64,000 nucleotides of DNA from JBQTII01 sp052387905 (GCA_052387905.1 JBQTIR010000025.1:1-64000); one strand, 5' to 3'. Shown: positions 27,581 through 35,339, counted from the stretch's first letter. The notes: generated by a model from the sequence alone, not told the origin. Numbers and translations: made by a program.

Positions 27581-28104
27581 CGATTCATACTTTGTCCGTC
27601 CTCGTGGAGAACAAGCCCGGTGTGCTTGCGCGCATCTCCAGCCTGTTCGCCCGGCGCGGGTTCAACATCGATTCACTCGCGGTCGGCCCGACCGAGCACC
27701 CGGAGATCTCCCGGATGACGATCGCGGTCAACGTCGAAGGGAATCCCCTCGAGCAGGTGACCAAGCAGCTGAACAAGCTGGTCAACGTGCTCAAGATCGT
27801 CGAGCTGGAGCAGTCGCACTCGGTCCAGCGTGAGTTGGTCCTGGTCAAGGTGCGGGCCGATATGGAGTCGCGCTCGCACGTGCTGGAGACCGTTCAGCTC
27901 TTCCGCGCCAAGGTCATCGACGTCTCCACCGACTCGGTGACCATCGAGGCCACCGGCAGCGCCGACAAACTCGACGCCCTGCTGCGCATGCTCGAGCCCT
28001 TCGGGGTCAAGGAGCTCGTGCAGTCCGGCATGGTCGCGATCGGTCGCGGCCCCCGTTCGATCACCGACCGGTCCCTGCGTCCGGTCGAGCAGCGCAGCGC
28101 CTGA
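27577..28104 (+). CDS. ilvN: Acetolactate synthase regulatory subunit
   Basis: IlvN (175 residues) binds valine and gives feedback control to IlvB. It has an N-terminal ACT domain beginning HTLSVLVENKPGVLARISSL and containing RRGFNIDSLAVGPTE, then the C-terminal ALS_ss domain with RELVLVKVRAD and IEATGSADKLDALL. The ATG overlaps the ilvB stop in ATGA, so the subunits are coupled. A 77-nt gap with an 11-bp inverted repeat separates it from ilvC. Confidence 0.95.
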   Translation: MTIHTLSVLVENKPGVLARISSLFARRGFNIDSLAVGPTEHPEISRMTIAVNVEGNPLEQVTKQLNKLVNVLKIVELEQSHSVQRELVLVKVRADMESRSHVLETVQLFRAKVIDVSTDSVTIEATGSADKLDALLRMLEPFGVKELVQSGMVAIGRGPRSITDRSLRPVEQRSA

Positions 28105-28118
28105 GTCAATACCCGTAG

Positions 28119-28160
28119 CGTCCGAAGAAGCGGTCGCTATAGCAACCAGTTCTTCGGACG
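28119..28160 (+). repeat. Inverted repeat between ilvN and ilvC
   Basis: Perfect 11-bp arms CGTCCGAAGAA (28119-28129) and TTCTTCGGACG (28150-28160) around a 20-nt loop that itself can pair GGT with ACC. It ends 21 nt before the ilvC GTG and just before its GAGGAG ribosome site. There is no T-run. It may be an mRNA processing or stability hairpin that sets ilvC apart from ilvBN, or a protein-binding site. Confidence 0.6.
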
Positions 28161-28181
28161 TCAGATAAGAGGAGTTCCCCC

Positions 28182-29177
28182 GTGGCTGCAGAGATGTTCT
28201 ACGACGACGACGCCGACCTGTCGGTGATCCAGGGCCGCAAGGTCGCGGTGCTGGGCTACGGCAGCCAGGGGCACGCGCACGCGTTGTCGCTGCGTGACTC
28301 CGGGGTCGACGTCCGCGTAGGTCTGCCCGAGGGCTCGAAGAGCCGTGCCAAGGCCGAAGAAGAGGGCCTGCGCGTCGTTACTCCCGACGTCGCATCCGCC
28401 GAGGCCGACGTCATCATGATCTTGGCGCCGGACCCGGTGCAGCGCACGCTTTATAAGGACTCCGTCGAGGCGAACCTCAAGCCCGGCGACGCGATCTTCT
28501 TCGGCCACGGCCTCAACATCCGCTTCGGCCTGATCACCCCGCCCGCCGGCGTCGACGTCTGCATGGTCGCGCCGAAGGGCCCCGGGCACCTGGTGCGCCG
28601 TCAGTTCCAGGAGGGCAAGGGCGTGCCCTGCATCATCGCCGTCGAACAGGACGCGTCCGGCAAGGCCTGGGACCTGGTGAAGTCTTACGCCAAGGGCATT
28701 GGCGGCACCCGCGCCGGCATCATCAAGACCACCTTCACCGAGGAGACCGAGACGGACCTCTTCGGTGAGCAGGTCGTGCTCTGCGGCGGCCTGAGCCACC
28801 TGATCCAGGCCGGCTTCGAGACGCTGATCGAGGCGGGCTACCAGCCCGAGGTCGCGTACTTCGAGTGCCTGCACGAAACCAAGCTGATCGTCGACCTGAT
28901 GTACGAGGGCGGCATCTCCAAGATGCGCTGGTCGATCTCCGAGACCGCCGAGTGGGGCGACTACGTCTCCGGCCCGCGGATCATCACCGACGAGACCAAG
29001 GCCGAGATGCGACGCATCCTCGGTGAGATCCAGGACGGCACCTTCGCCAAGAACTGGATGGCCGAGTACGACAACGGTCTGCCCAACTACAAGAAGTTCG
29101 TCGAGGCTGGCCACAACCACCCGATCGAGGTCACCGGTGCCAAGCTCCGCCCGCTGATGAGCTGGATCTCCGCCTGA
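28182..29177 (+). CDS. ilvC: Ketol-acid reductoisomerase
   Basis: IlvC (331 residues, class I) isomerises and reduces acetolactate to dihydroxyvalerate with NADPH and Mg. The Rossmann motif is VLGYGSQGHAHALSLRDSG and the P-loop region carries GLPEGSKSRAKAEEEG. The metal-binding C-terminal knot has FGEQVVLCGGLSHLI and CLHETKLIVDLMYEGG. The GTG start follows GAGGAG. It is the third gene of ilvBNC and is followed by a very long inverted repeat that probably ends the transcript. Confidence 0.96.
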   Translation: MAAEMFYDDDADLSVIQGRKVAVLGYGSQGHAHALSLRDSGVDVRVGLPEGSKSRAKAEEEGLRVVTPDVASAEADVIMILAPDPVQRTLYKDSVEANLKPGDAIFFGHGLNIRFGLITPPAGVDVCMVAPKGPGHLVRRQFQEGKGVPCIIAVEQDASGKAWDLVKSYAKGIGGTRAGIIKTTFTEETETDLFGEQVVLCGGLSHLIQAGFETLIEAGYQPEVAYFECLHETKLIVDLMYEGGISKMRWSISETAEWGDYVSGPRIITDETKAEMRRILGEIQDGTFAKNWMAEYDNGLPNYKKFVEAGHNHPIEVTGAKLRPLMSWISA

Positions 29178-29195
29178 CCCAGGCTCGGTAAGTCC

Positions 29196-29259
29196 CATCT
29201 TCGGGTGGCGTGTGGACCTATTGACCCGCCTCGATAGGTCCACACGCCACCCGAAGATG
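29196..29259. repeat. Perfect 26-bp inverted repeat after ilvC
   Basis: The arms at 29196-29221 and 29234-29259 are exact reverse complements over 26 bp, starting CATCTTCGGGTGG and ending CACCCGAAGATG, around a 12-nt spacer. It begins 19 nt after the ilvC stop. A simple reading is the ilvBNC terminator, although no T-run follows and the stem is about twice as long as the other terminators here. Confidence 0.85.
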
Positions 29260-29345
29260 CGTTAAGGGGTGGTCTGGATTACCCGTCCGACGGGTGCCAC
29301 CTTGCGTTTCGGCGCGGTTACACTGGTGCTACGCACCCGAGCACA

Positions 29346-29432
29346 GGCGATTGAGGCGAGCGAAGCCCGAGGCCGAGGAACGAGCGCCTCGAGGCTTCCG
29401 AGCCGATTGAGTCTGTTGAGCGAAGCGAACAC
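29346..29432. repeat. Dispersed intergenic repeat, family 1, copy 1
   Basis: About 87 bp shared with 54782-54863. Conserved blocks in order are GGCGATTGAGGCGAGCG, CCGAGCCGATTGA and GTTGAGCGAAGCGAACAC, with a variable middle. The unit contains two related cores (TTGAGGCGAGCG and TTGAGCGAAGCG). It ends 43 nt before the serA GTG. It does not resemble a transposon end and has no known coding function. Confidence 0.65.
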
Positions 29433-29475
29433 AGTGTCGTGTTCCCCAAAGAACTCATTCCGAAGGAACCCACTC

Positions 29476-31068
29476 GTGACCAAGCCCGTCGTCCTGATCG
29501 CCGAAGAACTCTCGCCCGCCACCGTCGATGCCCTCGGCCCCGATTTCGAGATCCGGCATTGCGACGGCGCCAACCGCGCCGAGCTGCTGACGGCCATCGT
29601 CGACGCCGACGCGGTATTGATTCGCTCCGCGACCCAGATCGACGTCGAGGCGCTCGCCGCGGCCAAGAAGCTCAAGGTCGTGGCCCGCGCCGGGGTGGGC
29701 CTGGACAACGTCGATGTCCCCGCCGCCACCAAGGCCGGCGTCATGGTCGTCAATGCCCCGCAGTCCAACATCACCAGCGCCGCCGAGCTGGCCGTCGCCC
29801 TGCTGCTGGCGAGCGCGCGCAACGTCTCCCAGGCCCACTCGGCGTTGAAGAAAGGCAAGTGGGCGCGTTCGAAGTACACCGGCGTCGAGGTGGCCGAGAA
29901 GACCGTCGGCGTCGTCGGCCTGGGTCGCATCGGCGCGCTCGTCGCCCAGCGCCTCGCGGCCTTCGAGGTCACCCTTATTGCCTACGACCCCTACGTCCCC
30001 GCGGCCCGCGCCGCCCAGCTGGGCGTGCGCCTGGTGAGCCTGGAAGAACTGCTGCGCGAGTCCGACTTCATCACGGTCCACCTGCCCAAGACCCCGGAGA
30101 CCGCGGGCCTGATCGGCGAGGAGGCGCTGCGCACCGTCAAGCCGACCGTGCACATCATCAACGCCGCCCGCGGCGGGATCGTCGACGAGGCCGCGCTGTA
30201 CTCCGCGCTCAAGGAGGGCCGCGTCGCCGGCGCCGGGCTCGACGTCTACGCCAAGGAGCCGTGCACCGACTCCCCGATGTTCGAGCTCGACAACGTCGTC
30301 GCCACCCCGCACCTGGGCGCAAGCACCGACGAGGCCCAGGAGAAGGCCGGCATCTCGGTCGCTCGATCCGTGCGTCTGGCCCTCGCCGGTGACCTGGTAC
30401 CCGACGCGGTCAACGTCCAGGGCGGCGTCATCGCCGAGGACGTGCGACCCGGTCTGCCGTTGGCCGAGAAGCTTGGCCGGATCTTCACCGCGCTCGCCGG
30501 CGGGGTCGCCGACCGGCTCGACGTCGAGGTCCGCGGCGAGATCGCCCGCCACGACGTCAAGGTGCTCGAGCTCGCGGCGCTCAAGGGTGTCTTCACCGAC
30601 ATCGCCGAGGAGTCTTCGGTCTCCTACGTCAACGCGCCACTGTTCGCACAGGAGCGTGGCGTCGAGGTGCACCTGAGCACCAGCGCAGACAGTCCGAACT
30701 ACCGCAACCTGATCACCGTGCGCGGCACGCTGGCCACCGGGGAGATCATCTCGGTCTCCGGCACTCTGTCCGGCGCGCGCAAGATGGTCGAGAAGGTCGT
30801 CGAGGTCGACGGCTACGACATCGACATCGAGATCGCCCAGCACATGGCCTTTCTGCGCTACACCGACCGCCCCGGCGTCGTCGGCACGGTCGGGCGGATC
30901 CTCGGTGAGGCCGGGGTCAACATCGCGGGGATGCAGGTTGGCCGCGCGGCCAAGGGTGGTCAGGCTCTGGTCGCCATGACCGTCGACTCCGCCGTCCCCG
31001 CCGAGGTCCTCGCCGATCTCGCCGCCGGCATCGACGCCGACTGGGCACGCTCCGCCGACCTCATCTGA
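29476..31068 (+). CDS. serA: D-3-phosphoglycerate dehydrogenase
   Basis: SerA oxidises 3-phosphoglycerate, the first step to serine. The 530-residue length fits the long mycobacterial type with substrate domain, Rossmann domain, an intervening (ASB) domain and a C-terminal ACT domain. Seen are VARAGVGLDNVDVPAAT, the NAD motif VGLGRIGALVAQRL, the catalytic His in NVVATPHLGASTDEAQ and the ACT segment DRPGVVGTVGRILGEAGVN. GTG at 29476 follows GAAGGA at 8 nt; the frame stays open back to 29269 but that part lies in the repeat. Serine feedback via ASB/ACT is expected from the family. Confidence 0.95.
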   Translation: MTKPVVLIAEELSPATVDALGPDFEIRHCDGANRAELLTAIVDADAVLIRSATQIDVEALAAAKKLKVVARAGVGLDNVDVPAATKAGVMVVNAPQSNITSAAELAVALLLASARNVSQAHSALKKGKWARSKYTGVEVAEKTVGVVGLGRIGALVAQRLAAFEVTLIAYDPYVPAARAAQLGVRLVSLEELLRESDFITVHLPKTPETAGLIGEEALRTVKPTVHIINAARGGIVDEAALYSALKEGRVAGAGLDVYAKEPCTDSPMFELDNVVATPHLGASTDEAQEKAGISVARSVRLALAGDLVPDAVNVQGGVIAEDVRPGLPLAEKLGRIFTALAGGVADRLDVEVRGEIARHDVKVLELAALKGVFTDIAEESSVSYVNAPLFAQERGVEVHLSTSADSPNYRNLITVRGTLATGEIISVSGTLSGARKMVEKVVEVDGYDIDIEIAQHMAFLRYTDRPGVVGTVGRILGEAGVNIAGMQVGRAAKGGQALVAMTVDSAVPAEVLADLAAGIDADWARSADLI

Positions 31069-31081
31069 GGTCGGTCCGCCG

Positions 31082-31166
31082 CTGGTTCGGGGCGGCATGC
31101 ATGCCTGAACTGCCGCGACACGCCGTAGTGCTTACGGCGTGTCGCGCTCGTTGGACATCCATGCCG
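31082..31166. repeat. Dispersed intergenic repeat, family 2, copy 2
   Basis: The second copy of the element at 17932-18017, with the same CTGGTTC, GGCATGCATGCC (31094-31105), GCGACACGCCG and CATGCCG landmarks. In this copy the inner hairpin is perfect: GCGACACGCCGTA (31115-31127) and its complement (31133-31145) around GTGCT. It begins 14 nt after serA and may double as its terminator. Confidence 0.65.
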
Positions 31167-31227
31167 ACCGGATGGTTCTCCATGTCCGCATGGTGGGATG
31201 GGAAGGCCGAAGGGTGAGACGGGGATT

Positions 31228-31233
31228 TATCCT
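31228..31233 (+). promoter_or_regulatory. -10 box of leuB
   Basis: TATCCT lies 6 nt before the leuB ATG, the spacing expected for a leaderless transcript. The intervening GGGAGT looks like a ribosome site but would be too close to the ATG and would fall at the transcript edge. Confidence 0.45.
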
Positions 31234-31239
31234 GGGAGT

Positions 31240-32271
31240 ATGAGCACCCTGAAACTCGCAGTCATCGCCGGCGACGGCATCGGTCCTGAGGTCGTCGCGG
31301 AGGGGCTGAAGGTCCTGCACCGCGCTCTCGGCGACGTCAAGGTCGAGACCAAGGAGTACAACCTCGGCGCCAAGCGCTGGCACGCGAGCGGGGAGACCCT
31401 GACCGATTGGGAGCTCGCGGACCTGAAGAACCACGACGCGATCCTGCTCGGCGCCGTCGGCGACCCCGGCGTCCCGTCCGGCGTGCTGGAGCGCGGGCTG
31501 CTGCTCAAGCTGCGCTTCGCCTTCGATCACCACGTGAACCTGCGCCCGAGCGTGTTGTTTCCGGGCGTGCCCGGGCCACTCGGCGACAAGAAGATCGACT
31601 TCGTCGTCGTGCGCGAGGGCACCGAAGGCCCTTACGTGGGCAACGGTGGAAGCCTGCGCACCGGCACCCCGCACGAGGTCGCCACCGAGGTCAGCCTGAA
31701 CACCGCCTACGGCATCGAGCGCGTCGTGCGTGACGCCTTCAGCCGCGCGCAAGCCCGCCCGCGCAAGAAGCTCACCCTGGTGCACAAGGACAACGTCCTC
31801 GTGCACGCCGGTGGACTGTGGCAGCGCATCACCAAGGAGGTCGCGGTGGACTTCCCCGACGTCACCCGCGACTACCTGCACGTCGACGCGGCCACCATCT
31901 TCATGGTCACCCAGCCCGAGCGCTTCGACGTCATCGTCACCGACAACCTCTTCGGCGACATCCTGACCGACCTCGCTGCCGCCATCACCGGCGGAATCGG
32001 CCTGGCGGCCAGTGGCAACCTCGACGTCTCGCGCAACTACCCCTCGATGTTCGAGCCCGTGCACGGCTCCGCTCCCGACATTGCCGGGCAGGGCAAGGCC
32101 GACCCGACCGCGACGATCCTGTCCGTGGCGATGCTGCTGGAGCACGTCGGGCACCCCGACGCCGCGGCCCGGGTAAACGCCGCGGTCCAGGGCGACCTTG
32201 CCGAGCGCGGCACCGCGGTGCGGTCCACCAGTGAGATCGGCGACGCGATCGCGGCCCGAGTAGCCGGTTGA
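31240..32271 (+). CDS. leuB: 3-isopropylmalate dehydrogenase
   Basis: LeuB oxidises and decarboxylates 3-isopropylmalate in leucine synthesis. The 343-residue protein is of the actinobacterial type. Seen are the N-terminal KLAVIAGDGIGPEVVAEG, the substrate loop GVLERGLLLKLRFAFDHHVNLRP, DFVVVREGTEGPYVG, LVHKDNVLVHAGGLW and the metal/NAD part IVTDNLFGDILTDLAAAITG with FEPVHGSAPDIAGQGKADP. ATG at 31240 is preferred over an upstream in-frame start. ilvE follows after 42 nt. Confidence 0.95.
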   Translation: MSTLKLAVIAGDGIGPEVVAEGLKVLHRALGDVKVETKEYNLGAKRWHASGETLTDWELADLKNHDAILLGAVGDPGVPSGVLERGLLLKLRFAFDHHVNLRPSVLFPGVPGPLGDKKIDFVVVREGTEGPYVGNGGSLRTGTPHEVATEVSLNTAYGIERVVRDAFSRAQARPRKKLTLVHKDNVLVHAGGLWQRITKEVAVDFPDVTRDYLHVDAATIFMVTQPERFDVIVTDNLFGDILTDLAAAITGGIGLAASGNLDVSRNYPSMFEPVHGSAPDIAGQGKADPTATILSVAMLLEHVGHPDAAARVNAAVQGDLAERGTAVRSTSEIGDAIAARVAG

Positions 32272-32313
32272 ACCCAGCCACCTACTCGAACCTCTCCACG
32301 AAGGAGAACCGCC

Positions 32314-33453
32314 ATGACCACGACCTCCGCAGCTGCCTCCCCGGCTACCTCTGCCGGTACCTTCTCTGGCATGACCGACTTCGCGATCGCACCGAACCCG
32401 ACACCGGTCTCCGAAGAACGCCGGGCGGAGATCCTCGCCGCACCTGGCTTCGGCAAGTTCTTCACCGACCACATGGTCACCGTGACCTGGACCCCGGAGC
32501 GGGGTTGGCACGACGCGACGCTCAAGGCCTACGGCCCGATCTCGATGGATCCCTCCGCCGCGGTCCTGCACTACGCCCAGTCGATCTTCGAAGGGCTCAA
32601 GGCATACCGCCAGCCCGACGGCTCGATCGTCACGTTCCGGCCCGAGAAGAATGCGGCCCGCTTCGCCGGTTCGGCCAAGCGCCTCGCGCTGCCCGAGCTC
32701 CCGGCTGAGGTCTTCATCGACGCGATCGACCTGCTCGTCACCACCGACCAGGCCTGGGTCCCGGGAGCCGCGGAACACAGCCTCTACATCCGGCCGCTGA
32801 TGTTCGCCTCCGAGGTGTTCCTCGGGGTCAAGCCGTCCGCACACGTCACGTTCCTCGTCATCGCCTCCCCGGCCGGGGCCTACTTCGCGAAAGGCCTCAA
32901 GCCAGTCTCGATCTGGCTCTCTGAGGAATACACCCGCGCCGCGATCGGCGGCACCGGCGGGGCCAAGTGCGCGGGCAACTACGCCGCGAGCCTGGTGGCC
33001 CAGTCCGAGGCGATCGCCCACGGTTGCGACCAGGTCGCCTTCCTGGACGCCGTCGAGCGAAAGTGGGTGGAAGAACTCGGCGGCATGAACCTGTATTTCG
33101 TGCACCGCGACGGCCGCATCGTCACTCCGGCGCTGACCGGGACGATCCTGGAGGGCGTCACCCGCGATTCGATCCTGCGCCTGGCCGGTGCCCTCGGCCA
33201 CGCCGTCGAAGAGGCGCGGATCTCCATCGACGACTGGCGTGATGGTGTGAGGTCGGGTCAGATCACCGAGGTCTTCGCTTGCGGCACCGCCGCCGTGCTC
33301 ACCCCGGTCGGCAAGCTGGCCTGGCGTGGGGGAGCGCTGGCAATGGGTGACGGCGAGCCCGGCCCGGTCACCGCGGCGATCCGCAAGGCGCTGCTGGACA
33401 TCCAGCACGGGCACGCCCCCGACACTCACGGCTGGCTGCACAAGGTCTGCTGA
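32314..33453 (+). CDS. ilvE: Branched-chain amino acid aminotransferase
   Basis: IlvE (379 residues, class IV PLP fold) makes the last step to valine, leucine and isoleucine. The PLP lysine is K218 in GGAKCAGNYAAS. Other class IV blocks are HYAQSIFEGLKAYRQPDG, SLYIRPLMFASE, GGMNLYFVH and EVFACGTAAVLTPVG. The ATG follows GAAGGAGA. The N-terminal 20 residues are Ala/Ser/Thr-rich and not conserved. With leuB upstream it forms a short branched-chain pair. Confidence 0.95.
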   Translation: MTTTSAAASPATSAGTFSGMTDFAIAPNPTPVSEERRAEILAAPGFGKFFTDHMVTVTWTPERGWHDATLKAYGPISMDPSAAVLHYAQSIFEGLKAYRQPDGSIVTFRPEKNAARFAGSAKRLALPELPAEVFIDAIDLLVTTDQAWVPGAAEHSLYIRPLMFASEVFLGVKPSAHVTFLVIASPAGAYFAKGLKPVSIWLSEEYTRAAIGGTGGAKCAGNYAASLVAQSEAIAHGCDQVAFLDAVERKWVEELGGMNLYFVHRDGRIVTPALTGTILEGVTRDSILRLAGALGHAVEEARISIDDWRDGVRSGQITEVFACGTAAVLTPVGKLAWRGGALAMGDGEPGPVTAAIRKALLDIQHGHAPDTHGWLHKVC

Positions 33454-33507
33454 ACGGAGCACGACGGCGGTGCAGCGCCGGTGGTCAGGGTCGGGGATGC
33501 TGGCGGG

Positions 33508-35127
33508 GTGAGCGAGCGACTTCTCCCCTGTGCGGTCGGTCCCGGGGCCTCCTACTGGACCAGCGGCGTCGACGGCATCCTGCGGGTTCCGTGGTGTCCG
33601 ACCTGTCAGACGCACCGTCATCCCAGCGTCGAGCTGTGTCCGCAGTGTGGCGCCGCTGACCTGATCGAGGTCGCCGTGAATGGCCGGGGGACCGTGGTAG
33701 CCGCCACCGTCAACGCTCACACTTGGCCGGCCGCGCAAGGCGCACCCTTCGCGGTGGTGGTCGTTGCGCTCGAGGACGCGCCGGCCATTCGCCTGTTCAG
33801 CAACCTCGTGGGCGTCGATCCGACGGCGGCCCGGATCGGGCTCGCGGTCCGTGTGGTGTTCGAGGCGCACGAAGACGTGTGGCTGCCGATGTTCACCCCG
33901 TCGGGCGGCGCGGACGCACCAGCGGTGCTACCCGAACCGGAGCGCAGCCTTCGCACGCCGGCTCGCGCGGAGCGCTATGAACATCGCGTGGCCGTCACCG
34001 GCATCGGGACCTCCGAAATCGGGCGCCGGTTGGGCCGCTCCGAGCTCGACCTGACCGTGCAAGCCTGCCAGCGGGCGATCGCCGATGCCGGGCTCGATTC
34101 CGGTGACATCGACGGCCTCTGCGCGTATCCCGGCTCGAGCGGGATGCCGGGGGTGGGCACGGGGGGAGTGCGGGCGCTGGAGCAGGTGCTCGGCCTGCGG
34201 CCCACCTGGCACAGCGGCTCCGCAGAAGTACCGAGTCAGCTCGGTGGGGTCATCACCGGGATGCTCGCGATCGCTGCCGGCTTGTGCCGGCACGTGCTCT
34301 GCTGGACCGCGGTGCGTCGCGACTCGCTGCCCACCGACGTTCCCGCCGCGCTCAGGCTGACCGGTGAGGCCCAATGGCGCATGCCCTATGGCGCGGTCTC
34401 GCCCGCGCACTGGATCGCGTTGGCCGCCTCGCAGTACCTGCATCGGTATGGAACCGATCGCCAGAGTTTGGGGTGGCTTGCCGTCTCCGCCGGGCGACAC
34501 GCGGCCCGCAACCCGGTGGCGCTGAGGGCCGATCAGATCGGTATCGAGGAGTACCTCGACGCGCGGATGATCACCTCGCCGTTCGGCATCTATGACTGCG
34601 ATTTGCCCTGCGACGGGGCGTACGCGGTGGTGCTCTCCGCCTGCGACGCGGCGCGCGATCTCGCCCGTCCCGTCGTCCGGCTGGAGGCGGTCGGGACCCA
34701 GATCGCGGAAGAGCAGTTCTGGGAGCAGGGCACCCTGACCCACCAGCCCAACGTGTTCGGCCCGGCGGCGCACCTGTGGAGCCGGACGGACCTGCGGCCC
34801 GGCGACGTCGACGTCGCCCTCCTCTACGACGGTTTCACCTTCAACGCCTTGACCTGGCTGGAGGCCCTCGGTTTTTGCGGCATCGGCGAGGGCGCCGACT
34901 TCGTGCAGGATGCCCACCGCATCGGTCCGGGGGGCGAGCTGCCCCTCAACCCCCACGGTGGACAGCTGCGCGCCGGCCGCAGCAACGGCTTCGGTTTCCT
35001 GCACGAGGGGGTCACCCAACTGCGCGGCGCCGCCGGCGCACGCCAGGTCGGCGGGGCCGAGGTCGCCGTCGTCTCCAGCGGCGGGGGGATCCCGGGCGCC
35101 GCCATGCTCCTGACGGTCGATCGATGA
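33508..35127 (+). CDS. DUF35 zinc-ribbon/OB domain fused to SCP-x-type thiolase
   Basis: A 539-residue fusion. Residues 1-150 are a DUF35 acyl-CoA-binding unit: a rubredoxin-like ribbon with CPTCQTH and CPQCGAADL, then an OB fold. Residues about 160-539 are a non-condensing thiolase of the lipid-transfer (Ltp/SCP-x) type with VAVTGIGTSEIGRRLG, DLPCDGAYAVVLSA, LLYDGFTF and the NPHGGQLRAGRSNGFGF active-site loop. In mycobacteria Ltp2 works as a steroid side-chain aldolase together with a separate DUF35 domain of ChsH2; here both are in one chain. The substrate is unknown. GTG 33508 follows GATGCT by 6 nt. It sits alone among branched-chain genes. Confidence 0.75.
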   Translation: MSERLLPCAVGPGASYWTSGVDGILRVPWCPTCQTHRHPSVELCPQCGAADLIEVAVNGRGTVVAATVNAHTWPAAQGAPFAVVVVALEDAPAIRLFSNLVGVDPTAARIGLAVRVVFEAHEDVWLPMFTPSGGADAPAVLPEPERSLRTPARAERYEHRVAVTGIGTSEIGRRLGRSELDLTVQACQRAIADAGLDSGDIDGLCAYPGSSGMPGVGTGGVRALEQVLGLRPTWHSGSAEVPSQLGGVITGMLAIAAGLCRHVLCWTAVRRDSLPTDVPAALRLTGEAQWRMPYGAVSPAHWIALAASQYLHRYGTDRQSLGWLAVSAGRHAARNPVALRADQIGIEEYLDARMITSPFGIYDCDLPCDGAYAVVLSACDAARDLARPVVRLEAVGTQIAEEQFWEQGTLTHQPNVFGPAAHLWSRTDLRPGDVDVALLYDGFTFNALTWLEALGFCGIGEGADFVQDAHRIGPGGELPLNPHGGQLRAGRSNGFGFLHEGVTQLRGAAGARQVGGAEVAVVSSGGGIPGAAMLLTVDR

Positions 35128-35147
35128 GCCGGCGCTCTCCGCGGGTT

Positions 35148-35195
35148 TTGCCTGCCACAGGGGCCTGTGTCACACTGCTCGGGTGACACAGGCCC
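35148..35195 (+). promoter_or_regulatory. cimA leader promoter overlapped by a 13-bp inverted repeat
   Basis: TTGCCT (35148-35153), a 17-bp spacer and CACACT (35171-35176) place transcription start at the leader GTG, 6 nt on. A perfect inverted repeat, GGGCCTGTGTCAC (35161-35173) and GTGACACAGGCCC (35183-35195) with a 9-nt centre, covers the -10 and the start point. It could be an operator for a dimeric repressor; the protein is not known. Confidence 0.6.
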
Positions 35196-35209
35196 TGATT
35201 ATTGGATGA
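35183..35209 (+). CDS. cimA leader peptide with tandem isoleucine codons
   Basis: Eight codons starting with GTG, reading VTQALIIG and a TGA stop. Both isoleucines are ATT, a codon seldom used in nearby genes, which use ATC. The GTG lies 6 nt after the -10 box, so the peptide would be leaderless. Citramalate synthase feeds isoleucine synthesis, so stalling at Ile codons would be a fitting signal. Two hairpins follow before cimA. Coding is inferred from layout and the match of codons to pathway. Confidence 0.6.
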   Translation: MTQALIIG

Positions 35210-35271
35210 GCGCACCGGCGGAGTAAGACTCCGGTGCGCCTGACCTCTCGCCCTCCGGCGGGGGGTCTTTT
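35210..35271 (+). promoter_or_regulatory. cimA attenuator hairpins
   Basis: First hairpin: GCGCACCGG (35210-35218) with CCGGTGCGC (35231-35239), starting right at the leader stop. Second hairpin: GACCTCTC-GCC (35242-35252) with GGC-GGGGGGTC (35257-35267), loop CTCC, two G-T pairs, then TTTT (35268-35271), which is terminator-like. cimA starts about 70 nt later. Comparative work has described a conserved RNA structure (LEU element) before leuA in Actinobacteria; this leader precedes cimA and could be related or independent. Confidence 0.65.
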
Positions 35272-35339
35272 GCTTGTCAGGGCACCAGTTCGCCATCACA
35301 AGCGGGCGGTGAGCCACCCGGGACAGAGTGGAGTACGAC

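Noticed and set aside
29269..29475. N-terminal extension of serA starting at 29269.
   Set aside because: It would translate the family 1 repeat, gives 69 residues without family character, and a good ribosome site precedes the GTG at 29476, which starts exactly at the conserved protein.
31132..33870. Very long open frame on the minus strand opposite leuB and ilvE (and similar ones opposite glgP, ilvB, serA and leuC).
   Set aside because: These are antisense shadows caused by high third-position GC; the plus-strand proteins carry complete family motifs, and the antisense peptides are low-complexity without any motif.
35328..35339. GTG at 35328 as the cimA start.
   Set aside because: In frame but without a ribosome site; its own GTGGAG supplies the site for the GTG at 35340. 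It cannot be fully excluded.
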